16,008 nucleotides of DNA, taken from the NCBI GenBank assembly GCA_016927175.1, contig JAFGNC010000354.1, positions 1 through 16,008 on the forward strand. The letters are read 5' to 3'. Shown here in pieces: positions 6,414-14,445 of this stretch; positions within the stretch are counted from its first letter, which is position 1, and each line of letters opens with the position of its first letter. Below the pieces are notes generated by a model, which did not search any database, had not been told where the DNA came from, and was given only the letters and a program-made list of their open reading frames with translations. This DNA comes from Gammaproteobacteria bacterium. Its GTDB lineage: Bacteria > Pseudomonadota > Gammaproteobacteria > Steroidobacterales > Rariloculaceae. The position numbers and the translations under genes were made by a program.

Positions 6414-8689
6414 TACTCGCGCAGGTGCTCGAGCTCCCGCGTCAACGGCTCCGGGACCAGCGTCAGGCTCTCGCCGTTCTGTGAGACGTCGACTCGCACG
6501 TGCCCGCCGTCGACGAGCTTGCCGAACAGCAGCTCCTCGGCCAGCGGCCGCTTGATGTGCTCCTGGATCACACGGGCCATCGGGCGTGCGCCCATCTTCT
6601 CGTCGTAGCCGCGCTCCGCGATCCAGGCCCTCGCCGCCGGCTCCAGCTCGATCGTCACGTTGTTCTTGTCGAGCTGCGCCTCGAGCTCGAGGATCAGCTT
6701 GTCGACGACGCGCGCGACGGACTTCGTATCGAGCGGCGCGAACTGGATGATCGCGTCGAGGCGGTTGCGGAACTCCGGCGAGAACATCCGCTTGATGACC
6801 TCCATCGCGTCGGTCGAGTTGTCCTGCTGCGTGAAACCGACCGACGTGCGGCTCATCTCCTGCGCGCCGGCGTTCGTCGTCATGACGATCGTGACGTTGC
6901 GGAAGTCCGCCTTGCGGCCGTTGTTGTCGGTCAGCGTGCCGTGGTCCATGACCTGCAGAAGCAGATTGAAGACTTCCGGATGCGCCTTCTCGATCTCGTC
7001 GAACAGCAGCACGCAGTGCGGGTTCTTCGTAATCGCCTCTGTCAGAAGGCCGCCCTGGTCGAAGCCGACGTAGCCCGGAGGCGCGCCGATCAGCCGCGAC
7101 ACCGTGTGCCGCTCCATGTACTCGGACATGTCGAAGCGCACCAGCTCGACACCCATCGTCATTGCGAGCTGCCGCGTCACCTCTGTCTTGCCGACGCCGG
7201 TCGGGCCCGAGAACAGGAACGAGCCGATGGGCTTGCGCTCGTCGGCGAGGCCTGAGCGTGCCATCTTGATCGCGGACGCGAGCGCTTCGATCGCCTTGTC
7301 CTGACCGAAGATCACGAGCTTCAGGTCGCGCTCGAGGTGCCGCAGCACGTCGCGATCCGACGCCGACACCGTCTTCGGCGGAATGCGTGCCATCTTCGCG
7401 ACGATATTCTGGATCAGCTCGACGCCGACGGTCTTCGGCCGCTCGCTCTCCGGCTGGAGCCTGCAGTTGGCGCCCGCCTCGTCGATGACGTCGATGGCCT
7501 TGTCCGGCAGGTGCCGGTCGTGGATGTGCTTCGACGACAGCTCGACGGCCGCCTTCAGCGCATCGTCGTCGTACAGGACGCCGTGATGCTCCTCGAAGCG
7601 GCTCTTGAGACCGCGCAGAATCTCGACGGTCTCGGCCGTCGACGGCTCGATCACGTCGATCTTCTGGAACCGCCGCGCGAGCGCGTGATCCTTCTCGAAA
7701 ATGCCGCGGAACTCGGTGTACGTCGTCGAGCCGATGCAGCGCAGCTCACCGTTGGCGAGCACGGGCTTGATCAGGTTCGACGCGTCCATGACGCCGCCGG
7801 ACGCGGCCCCCGCGCCGATCAGCGTGTGGATCTCGTCGATGAACAGCACCGCGCCCGGCTGCTTCTTCAGCTCCGCGACAACGGCCTTCAGGCGTTTCTC
7901 GAAATCGCCGCGGTACTTGGTGCCGGCGATCAGCGAGCCCATGTCGAGCGCGTAGATCGTGCAGTCCGCCAGCACCTCGGGCACCCGCCCCTCGACGATC
8001 AGGCGCGCGAGCCCCTCGGCCAGCGCCGTCTTGCCGACTCCGGCCTCGCCGACGAACAGCGGATTGTTCTTGCGGCGCCGGCACAGAATCTGCACCGTGC
8101 GCTCGATCTCGTGCTCGCGGCCGATCAGCGGGTCGATGCGCCCCTCCTCGGCCAGCGCGTTCAGATTGGTCGTGAAGCGCTCGAGCGCGCTCTGCTCGGC
8201 GCCCCGCGCGTCCGGCCCGGCGGCCCGCTCGGCCTCGGGCTTCTCGTCGTGCAGCTTCGGCACGCCGTGCGAGATGTAGTTGACGACGTCGAGCCGCGAG
8301 ATGTCCTGCAGGCCCAGGTAATAGACGGCCTGGGACTGCTTCTCGCCGAAGATCGCCACCAGCACGTTGACCGGCGTGACCTCCTTGCGGCCGCTCGACT
8401 GGACATGGAACACGGCGCGCTGCAGCACGCGCTGGAAACCGAGCGTCGGCTGCACGTCCACGTCGTCCTCGTCGTCGGCTCTGAGCCGCGGCGTCGAGTC
8501 GTCGATGAAGTCCGCCAGTTCCTGCCGGAGCCGCATGAGATCCGCGCCGCAGGCGCGGAGGATCTCCGTGACCTGCGGAATGTCGAGCAGCGCCAGCAGC
8601 AGGTGCTCGACCGTGATGAATTCATGCCGCTCTTCGCGCGACTTCTGGAACGCTTCGTTCAGGCAATATTCGAGTTCGCTCGAGAGCAT
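6413..8689 (-). CDS. clpA: ATP-dependent Clp protease ATP-binding subunit ClpA
   Basis: ClpA is the hexameric AAA+ unfoldase that feeds substrates into ClpP. From ATG 8689 it has 758 residues, the same as E. coli ClpA. The N-domain (about 1-145, MLSSELEYCLNEAF and HEFITVEHLLLALL) docks ClpS. The first AAA+ module has Walker A GEAGVGKT (214-221) and Walker B LFIDEIHTLIGAG. The second has Walker A GPTGVGKT (495-502) and Walker B VLLFDEIEKAHPEV. The ClpP-docking tripeptide at 617-619 is VGF where E. coli has IGL, still within the [LIV]-G-[FL] pattern. A GGAAG sits 7 bases before the ATG. The clpS stop overlaps this start by one base (TGATG), so the two are coupled. An upstream TTG at 8710 is less likely. 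Confidence 0.97.
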   Translation of the reverse strand: MLSSELEYCLNEAFQKSREERHEFITVEHLLLALLDIPQVTEILRACGADLMRLRQELADFIDDSTPRLRADDEDDVDVQPTLGFQRVLQRAVFHVQSSGRKEVTPVNVLVAIFGEKQSQAVYYLGLQDISRLDVVNYISHGVPKLHDEKPEAERAAGPDARGAEQSALERFTTNLNALAEEGRIDPLIGREHEIERTVQILCRRRKNNPLFVGEAGVGKTALAEGLARLIVEGRVPEVLADCTIYALDMGSLIAGTKYRGDFEKRLKAVVAELKKQPGAVLFIDEIHTLIGAGAASGGVMDASNLIKPVLANGELRCIGSTTYTEFRGIFEKDHALARRFQKIDVIEPSTAETVEILRGLKSRFEEHHGVLYDDDALKAAVELSSKHIHDRHLPDKAIDVIDEAGANCRLQPESERPKTVGVELIQNIVAKMARIPPKTVSASDRDVLRHLERDLKLVIFGQDKAIEALASAIKMARSGLADERKPIGSFLFSGPTGVGKTEVTRQLAMTMGVELVRFDMSEYMERHTVSRLIGAPPGYVGFDQGGLLTEAITKNPHCVLLFDEIEKAHPEVFNLLLQVMDHGTLTDNNGRKADFRNVTIVMTTNAGAQEMSRTSVGFTQQDNSTDAMEVIKRMFSPEFRNRLDAIIQFAPLDTKSVARVVDKLILELEAQLDKNNVTIELEPAARAWIAERGYDEKMGARPMARVIQEHIKRPLAEELLFGKLVDGGHVRVDVSQNGESLTLVPEPLTRELEHLRE

Positions 8690-9027
8690 CAGGTTTCTTC
8701 CATAGTGCAAAGCAGCGGATGCTGGTGCTGCTGGGCCATTCCGGTGACCTGCGCCACCTTGGTTTCGGCGATTTCGTACGTGTAGACGCCGCAGACGCCC
8801 TTACCCTTCGTGTGCACCTCCAGCATGATGCGGGTGGCCGTGCTGCGGTCCAGCGAAAACACCTTCTGCAGGACCTGAACCACGAACTCCATCGGGGTGT
8901 AGTCGTCGTTCAGTAAAATGACGCGGTACAAGGGCGGCCGCTTCAGAATTGGCCTCGACTCTTCGATCGCGAGCCCGTGGTCGTCGTCTCTGCCCGGTTT
9001 CATTCGATCGTCAGACATATGTGGCAT
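8689..9027 (-). CDS. clpS: ATP-dependent Clp protease adaptor ClpS
   Basis: ClpS binds N-degron substrates and hands them to ClpA. It has 112 residues, close to the 106 of E. coli. The N-degron pocket signatures are present: NDDYTPMEFV (40-49) and the histidine in EVHTKGKGVCG (His72). The flexible acidic N-terminus is normal for the family. I chose ATG 9027 because GAGG lies 9 bases upstream. A second ATG at 9018 would give a start three residues shorter. It is the first gene of a clpS-clpA operon, overlapping clpA by one base. Confidence 0.96.
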   Translation of the reverse strand: MPHMSDDRMKPGRDDDHGLAIEESRPILKRPPLYRVILLNDDYTPMEFVVQVLQKVFSLDRSTATRIMLEVHTKGKGVCGVYTYEIAETKVAQVTGMAQQHQHPLLCTMEET

Positions 9028-9047
9028 TCTATCGGCCCTCGTCGATC

Positions 9048-9076
9048 AATTTACAGACCGAATCGGTACCTAGCAA
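9048..9076 (-). promoter_or_regulatory. Probable clpS-clpA promoter
   Basis: On the minus strand TTGCTA (9076-9071) and TAAATT (9053-9048) are spaced by exactly 17 bp. Each matches four of six sigma70 consensus bases. Transcription would start near 9041, just before clpS. Confidence 0.45.
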
Positions 9077-9156
9077 TCATCCGTCGCCTGCCTCCTCGCG
9101 TATCTGCCAGTCGGCCAGAGCCTATTAAATTCAGTGCTTTGTCGCATATCTACGAC

Positions 9157-9185
9157 TTGTGACACGCTTGTGGGCTGCCTATGAT
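9157..9185 (+). promoter_or_regulatory. Probable promoter of the gsp operon
   Basis: TTGTGA (9157-9162) and TATGAT (9180-9185) are spaced by 17 bp and point toward gspC. The -10 matches five of six and the -35 four of six consensus bases. It is divergent from, and does not overlap, the clpS promoter. Confidence 0.6.
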
Positions 9186-9226
9186 GCGGTACGCGCCGCG
9201 GACGCCGGGTATCAGACGGGATCGTG

Positions 9227-10171
9227 ATGAACGTCGCAAAAACCCTGAGTCATTTTAAGGAGCGGTCCCCGGAGCGCTTGCTGCGGAACTTAAGCCGCTT
9301 CGCCCCCGCTGCGGTGACCGCGGGACTCGTGCTGCTGATCGCGTACCAGCTGGCAACGATCACTTGGACAATCGTGCCCGACCAAACGTTCGATCTCCCT
9401 GCGCCGGTCGTCGCCCGGCCCGCCGCGACCGCGTCGGGGGCGACCGCCACGACGGCGGACTACTCGGCGCTGCAGGCGGCCCACCTGTTCGGCGAAGCTG
9501 CCGAGCAGGAACAGGCGCCGATTCCGGCGGAGGCCGAGCTCGAGGCGCCGGACACGACGCTCAGCATCCGGCTGACGGGCGTCATCGAACAGACCGAGGG
9601 AGACGGAGGACAGGCCATCATCGCGAGCGGCAGAAGCGACGAGAAGAAGTACGGCATCGGCCAGACGATCGACGGCGCCAACGGCGCGACCCTGCATGCC
9701 GTCTACCGCGACCGGGTCATCCTGAATCGCGGCGGGCAGCTCGAGACGCTGCGCCTGCCGAAGGACGCCGCGCCGACGCAGAGCGGGCGCGTCGCGCGCG
9801 CGCCGGCGCCCGCGCCGGCCGTCCCGCCGAGCGCCGACGAGCCGCCCCTGCGGAACGTCATCAGCGAAAATGCGTCCCAGTTGACTAACATCATGCGGCT
9901 GTCGCCCCACGTGGAGGGCGGCCAGATGGTGGGCTTCCGGGTTAACCCCGGCCGCGACCGCGAGACGTTCGAAGCCCTGGGGCTGATGCCGGGAGACGTC
10001 GTGACGGACATCAACGGCATGGTGCTGGATGATCCGAGCCGCGGCCTGCAGGTGTTCGAGGCTCTCGGCGAATCGACCATGGCCAATGTCACGATCATGC
10101 GGGACGGGTCGCCGACCGTGATCGTGATCGACACGAGCCAGCTGCAGAACATCGCAGAGAACCGACAATAG
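9227..10171 (+). CDS. gspC: Type II secretion system protein GspC
   Basis: GspC links the inner-membrane platform of the T2SS to the GspD secretin. It has 314 residues: a cytoplasmic N-terminus, one membrane segment near residues 27-46 (AAVTAGLVLLIAYQLATITW), a homology region (YSALQAAHLFGEA through LSIRLTGVI and IIASGRSDEKKYGIGQTI), a Pro/Ala-rich linker (ARAPAPAPAVPPS) and a C-terminal PDZ domain (about 225-310, with FEALGLMPGDVVTDINGMVL). The ATG at 9227 is preceded by a weak GACGGG. A GTG directly before it (9224) is the alternative. It is the first gene of the operon, 36 bases before gspD. Confidence 0.9.
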   Translation: MNVAKTLSHFKERSPERLLRNLSRFAPAAVTAGLVLLIAYQLATITWTIVPDQTFDLPAPVVARPAATASGATATTADYSALQAAHLFGEAAEQEQAPIPAEAELEAPDTTLSIRLTGVIEQTEGDGGQAIIASGRSDEKKYGIGQTIDGANGATLHAVYRDRVILNRGGQLETLRLPKDAAPTQSGRVARAPAPAPAVPPSADEPPLRNVISENASQLTNIMRLSPHVEGGQMVGFRVNPGRDRETFEALGLMPGDVVTDINGMVLDDPSRGLQVFEALGESTMANVTIMRDGSPTVIVIDTSQLQNIAENRQ

Positions 10172-10207
10172 CGGCCGCGCCGCCCGACGGCCCCAGGGGA
10201 GTAGTGA

Positions 10208-12244
10208 ATGAACCCGTTCGTCAACGACAGATCGAAAGCGGCTGCCGCTGCGGCGCTGCTGGTGCTCGGCGCGGCGCTTTCGATTCTGCTCGCGGGGCCG
10301 GCGCGCGGCCAGGCCCTGACGCCGAACTACCGCGACACGGACCTGCGCCAGGTCGTCGAGGCGGTCGGCGCCGTGACGGGCCGCAACTTCCTCGTCGACC
10401 CGCGGGTCCGGGCTCAGGTTTCGCTTTTCTCGAACACGCCGATGTCGCCGGAGGATTTCTACGAGGCCTTCCTCGCCACGCTGTCGGTGCACGGCTTCGT
10501 CGCGATCGAGTCCGGCGAGATCACGCGGATAGTGCCGGACGCGAACGCGAGGCAGCTGCCGGGGCCGACCGAGGCGACGGCCGCGGACGACATCATCACG
10601 CAGGTCGTCCGCCTCGACAACGTCGCCGCGCCCCAGGTCGTACCGGTGCTGCGTCCGCTGCAGCCGCAGTATGCGCACCTCGCGGCGCTGCAGGCGTCGA
10701 ACATGCTGGTCATCGTCGACCGGGCGGCCAACGTCGACCGGCTCATGAACATCATCAACCGGATGGACCGGGCCGGTCAGGAGGACATCGAGGTCATCCG
10801 GCTCGAGAACGCCTTCGCGGGCGAGGTCGTGCAGACGCTGATGACGCTGAATCAGGCCGCGCAGGCGGCGGGCGGCGCGCCGATGGTGCAGGCGATCGCC
10901 GACGAGCGCACCAACAGCGTGCTGCTGAGCGGCTCGGACACGGGCCGAATGCGCTTCCGCGGCCTGATCGCGTATCTCGACGAGCCGTCCCAGACCGGCG
11001 GCGACTCGCGTGTGCGGTACCTGAATTACGCGGACGCCGAGGACCTCGCGACCAAGCTGCAGGCGCAGTTCAGCGGCATTGCGCCGCAGCCGGGCGAAGG
11101 CGCACCCCCGGCGGCCGGCGGCGGACAGGGCGACGGCACCGTGACGATCTGGGCAGACCAGGCGACGAACGCACTGGTCATCAACGCGCCGGCCCGCGTC
11201 ATGCAGGACATGATGGCCGTCATCGACCAGATCGACATTCCGCGAGCCCAGGTCGCGGTCGACGCGATCATCGTCGAGCTCAGCGAGGAGAAGGCCGCCG
11301 AGCTCGGCGTCACGTGGGTCACGACCGGCGATGACGACGACGTCGCGGGGCTGACGAACTTCAGCAATACGACGGGAGGCGTGATCGACCTCGCCACGGC
11401 CGCGTCCGGCGATACTCCGTCGCCGGCGGCTATCGCGCAGGGCCTGACGCTCGGCGTCGGCCGGATCAGCGACGTCGGCACGAGCTGGGCGGCGATCCTG
11501 TCCGCGCTGCGCGGCGACGGCACGACGAACATCATCGCGACGCCGCACATCATCGCGCTCGACAACGAGGAAGCCGAGATCACCGTCGGTCAGGAAGTCC
11601 CGTTCCTGACCGGGCAGTTCACGAACACCGGCGCGGCCGGCGGCGCCGTCAACCCTTTTCAGACGATCCAGCGCGAAGAGGTGGGCACGCGCCTCAGGAT
11701 CGTGCCGCAGATCAACGAAGGCAGCGGCGTGAAGCTGACGATCGAGCAGGAGCAGTCGAGCATCAGCCCCGGTGCGGGCGGCGCCGTCGACCTGATCACG
11801 AACAACCGCACGATCACGACGTCCGTGTTCGTCGAGGACGGCGACGTGCTCGTCCTCGGCGGCCTGATGGACGACCAGCTCCGGCAGAGCGAGCAGCGCG
11901 TGCCCGGGCTCGGCCGCATTCCGGGTCTCGGCTGGCTGTTCCGCGCGCGCAGCACCGAGAGGGTCAAGACCAACCTGATGGTCTTCATCCGGCCGATGAT
12001 CCTGCGCGACAGCGCACAGGCCAGGTTCCGGACCAACGAGAAGTACAACTACATCCGCGAGCTGCAACGGCAGCAGGCCGAGGAGCCCGTTCGGCTGATG
12101 CGGGAGGAGACGCCGCCGCAGCTGCCGGAGCTCGAAGTGCCGCCCGCGGCCGCGCCCGGCAGGACCGAGGAGGCCGAACAGGACGAACGGGCGGAAGACA
12201 CCGCAGCGGACGGCGAAGACGATGGCAACGACGACACCGATTGA
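10208..12244 (+). CDS. gspD: Type II secretion system secretin GspD
   Basis: GspD forms the outer-membrane channel through which folded proteins leave. It has 678 residues. The ATG at 10208 follows GGGGAG by 6 bases. The signal peptide ends near GQA (residue 36). N0 follows (YRDTDLRQVVEAVGAVTGRN...), then N1-N3 repeats (one has AALQASNMLVIVDRAANVDR), then the secretin barrel with VPFLTGQF and the conserved VPGLGRIPGLGWLF (565-578). A Gly/Pro-rich insertion (PQPGEGAPPAAGGGQGD) lies in the N3 region. The last about 30 residues form a Glu/Asp tail. No lipobox is seen, so a pilotin or direct assembly would be needed (inference). Its last 23 bases overlap gspE. Confidence 0.95.
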   Translation: MNPFVNDRSKAAAAAALLVLGAALSILLAGPARGQALTPNYRDTDLRQVVEAVGAVTGRNFLVDPRVRAQVSLFSNTPMSPEDFYEAFLATLSVHGFVAIESGEITRIVPDANARQLPGPTEATAADDIITQVVRLDNVAAPQVVPVLRPLQPQYAHLAALQASNMLVIVDRAANVDRLMNIINRMDRAGQEDIEVIRLENAFAGEVVQTLMTLNQAAQAAGGAPMVQAIADERTNSVLLSGSDTGRMRFRGLIAYLDEPSQTGGDSRVRYLNYADAEDLATKLQAQFSGIAPQPGEGAPPAAGGGQGDGTVTIWADQATNALVINAPARVMQDMMAVIDQIDIPRAQVAVDAIIVELSEEKAAELGVTWVTTGDDDDVAGLTNFSNTTGGVIDLATAASGDTPSPAAIAQGLTLGVGRISDVGTSWAAILSALRGDGTTNIIATPHIIALDNEEAEITVGQEVPFLTGQFTNTGAAGGAVNPFQTIQREEVGTRLRIVPQINEGSGVKLTIEQEQSSISPGAGGAVDLITNNRTITTSVFVEDGDVLVLGGLMDDQLRQSEQRVPGLGRIPGLGWLFRARSTERVKTNLMVFIRPMILRDSAQARFRTNEKYNYIRELQRQQAEEPVRLMREETPPQLPELEVPPAAAPGRTEEAEQDERAEDTAADGEDDGNDDTD

Positions 12245-13754
12245 GCACGGCGCCGGAGAAGACCGGATAACGGAGCTGCCGCTGGCGCCGGAAGCGCCGC
12301 GGCAACAGCGCCGCCTCCCCTTTGCCTTCGCCAAGCGCCACGGCGTCCTGATCCGGGATTTCGAGGACGGCCGCGTCACGGCCATCTACCGCAAGGGCGC
12401 GTCGCCGCTGAGCCTCGCGGAGGTGCGGCGGTTCGCCGGCGTCCCGGTCCGCTTTCAGCGGGTGGACGCCGAGACCTTCGACCTGACCCTGCAGGCCGCC
12501 TACGAGAGCGGCGCGGCCATGACGATGGTCGAGGGGCTCGACGACGAGACGGATCTCTTCGCCGTCGCGCAGCAGCTGCCGGAGCCGTCCGACCTGCTCG
12601 ACAGCGACGACGAGGCGCCGATCATCCGGCTGATCAACGCGCTGCTGACGCAGGCGGTCAAGGACAACGCGTCGGACATCCACATCGAGCCGTACGAGAA
12701 CCGGCTCATGGTCCGCTTCCGCATCGACGGCGTGCTGAAGGAGGCGCTGACGTCGCGCCGCGCCGTGGCGCCGCTGATCGTGTCGCGCATCAAGGTCATG
12801 TCGAAGCTCGACATCGCCGAGAAGCGGCTGCCGCAGGACGGCCGCATCTCGCTGCGCATCGCCGGCCGCGCCGTCGACGTGCGCGTGTCGACGATCCCGT
12901 CCGGCCACGGCGAGCGCGTCGTGCTGCGTCTGCTCGACAAGCAGGCGGGCAGGCTGACGCTCGACCACCTCGGCATGTCCGCCGAGGATCAGAAGAACAT
13001 GGACGAGCTGATCCACCGGCCGCACGGCATCCTGCTCGTGACCGGCCCGACCGGCTCCGGCAAGACGACGACGCTGTACGCGGCGCTCGAGCGCATCAAC
13101 GACATGAGCCGCAACATCCTGACGGTCGAGGATCCGATCGAGTACCACCTCGACGGCATCGGTCAGACGCAGGTCAACACGAAGGTGGAGATGACGTTCG
13201 CCCGCGGCCTGCGCGCGATCCTGCGCCAGGACCCGGACGTCGTCATGGTCGGCGAGATCCGCGACCTCGAGACGGCCGAGATCGCCGTGCAGGCGAGCCT
13301 GACGGGGCACCTGGTGCTGTCGACGCTGCATACGAACACGGCCGTCGGCGCGGTGACGCGGCTCAGAGACATGGGCGTCGAGCCGTTCCTGCTGTCGTCG
13401 AGCCTGATCGGCGTGCTCGCGCAGCGGCTCGTGCGCGTGCTCGAGCCCGCTCACCGCAAGCCTTATCAGGCGAGCGAATACGAGTGCCGGCTGATGAACG
13501 TCGACCCGAGCGACCCGCCGACGCTGTATCACGCCACGGAGGACGCGACGAGCTATCAGGGGCGCACGGGCATCTACGAGCTGATCACGGTAGACAGTCA
13601 CATGCGCACGATGATTCATGACGGCGCCGGCGAGCACGAGCTCGAGCGTTACGCGCGGCAGCGGGGTCCGAGCATCCGCGACGACGGCATGCGCAAGGTG
13701 CTGGCCGGCCAGACGACGCTCGAGGAAGTCCTGCGCGTCACGCGCAGCGACTGA
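12222..13754 (+). CDS. gspE: Type II secretion system ATPase GspE, lacking the tetracysteine motif
   Basis: GspE is the cytoplasmic hexameric ATPase that powers the pseudopilus. It has 510 residues: an N1/N2 region for binding the platform, then the motor domain with Walker A GPTGSGKT (275-282), Asp box VEDPIEY, Walker B DPDVVMVGEIRD and His box GHLVLSTLHTN. All catalytic motifs are intact. The odd part is the C-terminal metal-binding subdomain. Where family members usually read LCxxC, this one has LEPAH (407-411). Where a second CxxC loop is expected before GYxGRTGIYEL, it has TEDATSYQGRTGIYEL, apparently about four residues shorter. It starts inside gspD and ends in TGATGG. A TGA-ATG overlap with the following frame occurs at 13752-13756. 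Confidence 0.94.
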   Translation: MATTTPIEHGAGEDRITELPLAPEAPRQQRRLPFAFAKRHGVLIRDFEDGRVTAIYRKGASPLSLAEVRRFAGVPVRFQRVDAETFDLTLQAAYESGAAMTMVEGLDDETDLFAVAQQLPEPSDLLDSDDEAPIIRLINALLTQAVKDNASDIHIEPYENRLMVRFRIDGVLKEALTSRRAVAPLIVSRIKVMSKLDIAEKRLPQDGRISLRIAGRAVDVRVSTIPSGHGERVVLRLLDKQAGRLTLDHLGMSAEDQKNMDELIHRPHGILLVTGPTGSGKTTTLYAALERINDMSRNILTVEDPIEYHLDGIGQTQVNTKVEMTFARGLRAILRQDPDVVMVGEIRDLETAEIAVQASLTGHLVLSTLHTNTAVGAVTRLRDMGVEPFLLSSSLIGVLAQRLVRVLEPAHRKPYQASEYECRLMNVDPSDPPTLYHATEDATSYQGRTGIYELITVDSHMRTMIHDGAGEHELERYARQRGPSIRDDGMRKVLAGQTTLEEVLRVTRSD

Positions 13755-13813
13755 TGGCCATCACTCTGTTGCCGTTTAGCGTGCACGAGGTGCGGGAAGA
13801 CGCTTCGTTTCGG

Positions 13814-13935
13814 GTCCGGCAGCCGTCTTGCCTGATGTCTTCCGGGAACGCCGTGAACCCGTCCCTGGGGGCTCGCTCGCGCGCGTCCCTGCGCGCGAGC
13901 GTCCCGGAAGACATCAGGCAAGACGACTCCCGGAC
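13814..13935 (+). repeat. 122-bp nested palindromic element, copy 1
   Basis: Four parts can be read. The left arm, 13814-13847, starts GTCCGG and ends TTCCGGGA. A 26-nt core, 13848-13873, starts ACGCCGTGAACC and ends TGGGGGCT. An inner hairpin has its stem at 13874-13884/13891-13901 (11 bp) with loop GTCCCT. The right arm, 13902-13935, starts TCCCGGAA and ends CCGGAC. The 34-nt arms are complementary except at two positions. The core is identical to that of copy 2. Confidence 0.9.
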
Positions 13936-13966
13936 GAGGCAGCCATTGGGCTCGCAGGCGTCCCCG

Positions 13967-13988
13967 AAAATGGGGTCAGAGCCCTTTT
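13967..13988 (+). repeat. REP-like motif, AAAA-TGGGGTCAGAGCCC-TTTT
   Basis: TGGGGTCAGAGCCC is flanked by AAAA and TTTT, making an imperfect palindrome. From memory, GGGGTCAGA-type motifs with A/T flanks recur in intergenic DNA of several proteobacteria, in some cases near REP-associated transposases. I cannot verify that here. It could also act as a weak terminator (GC-rich stem then TTTT) inside the gsp operon. Confidence 0.35.
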
Positions 13989-14271
13989 CCCGATACTTGT
14001 GCCGCTGTCGAACCGCATCGCGTGCGCGTACGCGTCAAATAGATGTAGCGCCACGGCCAGCGGCCGGACGGGCGGCGACGGATAGGACTACGCAAGAATC
14101 AGCCACCACGATCACCGGCCGTGACAGTGCCCCCGCGCACAGACGCGAATGCGGCATCGAATTGCGCTCCGCCGCTTCCGGGCTGACTCGTGAAGTAACC
14201 GCTCATGCGAACGGCAACGTCTTGAATCACGCGACGGACGCACGAAGGAGCGACGCGCGCCCGGAAGCCGC

Positions 14272-14393
14272 GTCCGGGCGTTCGCTTGCAGGGTGTTTTC
14301 CGGGACGCTCTGCGACAGGGATGTCGCAGAGCGAGCCCCCAGGGACGGGTTCACGGCGTTCCCGGAAAACACCCTGCAAGCGAATGCCCGGAC
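14272..14393 (-). repeat. 122-bp nested palindromic element, copy 2 (inverted)
   Basis: This copy has the same architecture and exactly the same length as copy 1, in the opposite orientation. Outer arms are 14272-14305 and 14360-14393 (34 nt each, one mismatch between them). The inner stem is 14306-14316/14323-14333 (11 bp) with loop ATCCCT on the minus strand. The core, 14334-14359, is the exact reverse complement of the copy 1 core. Arms and inner stem differ in sequence from copy 1 but remain self-complementary. Confidence 0.9.
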
Positions 14394-14445
14394 CCCGCTA
14401 TCGGTTCCAGCCCGTCTATCGGTCCGACGCCGAAAAGCACCACTG

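Noticed and set aside
9290..12385. Open frame of about 1,030 codons antisense to gspC-gspD
   Set aside because: Shadow of the secretion genes. The codon pattern is the complement of strongly biased coding sequence, and no domain is visible.
13828..14085. Short frames translating the 122-bp elements (for example residues like NPSLGARS)
   Set aside because: These are translations of palindromic repeat DNA. Similar peptides arise from both copies in several frames.
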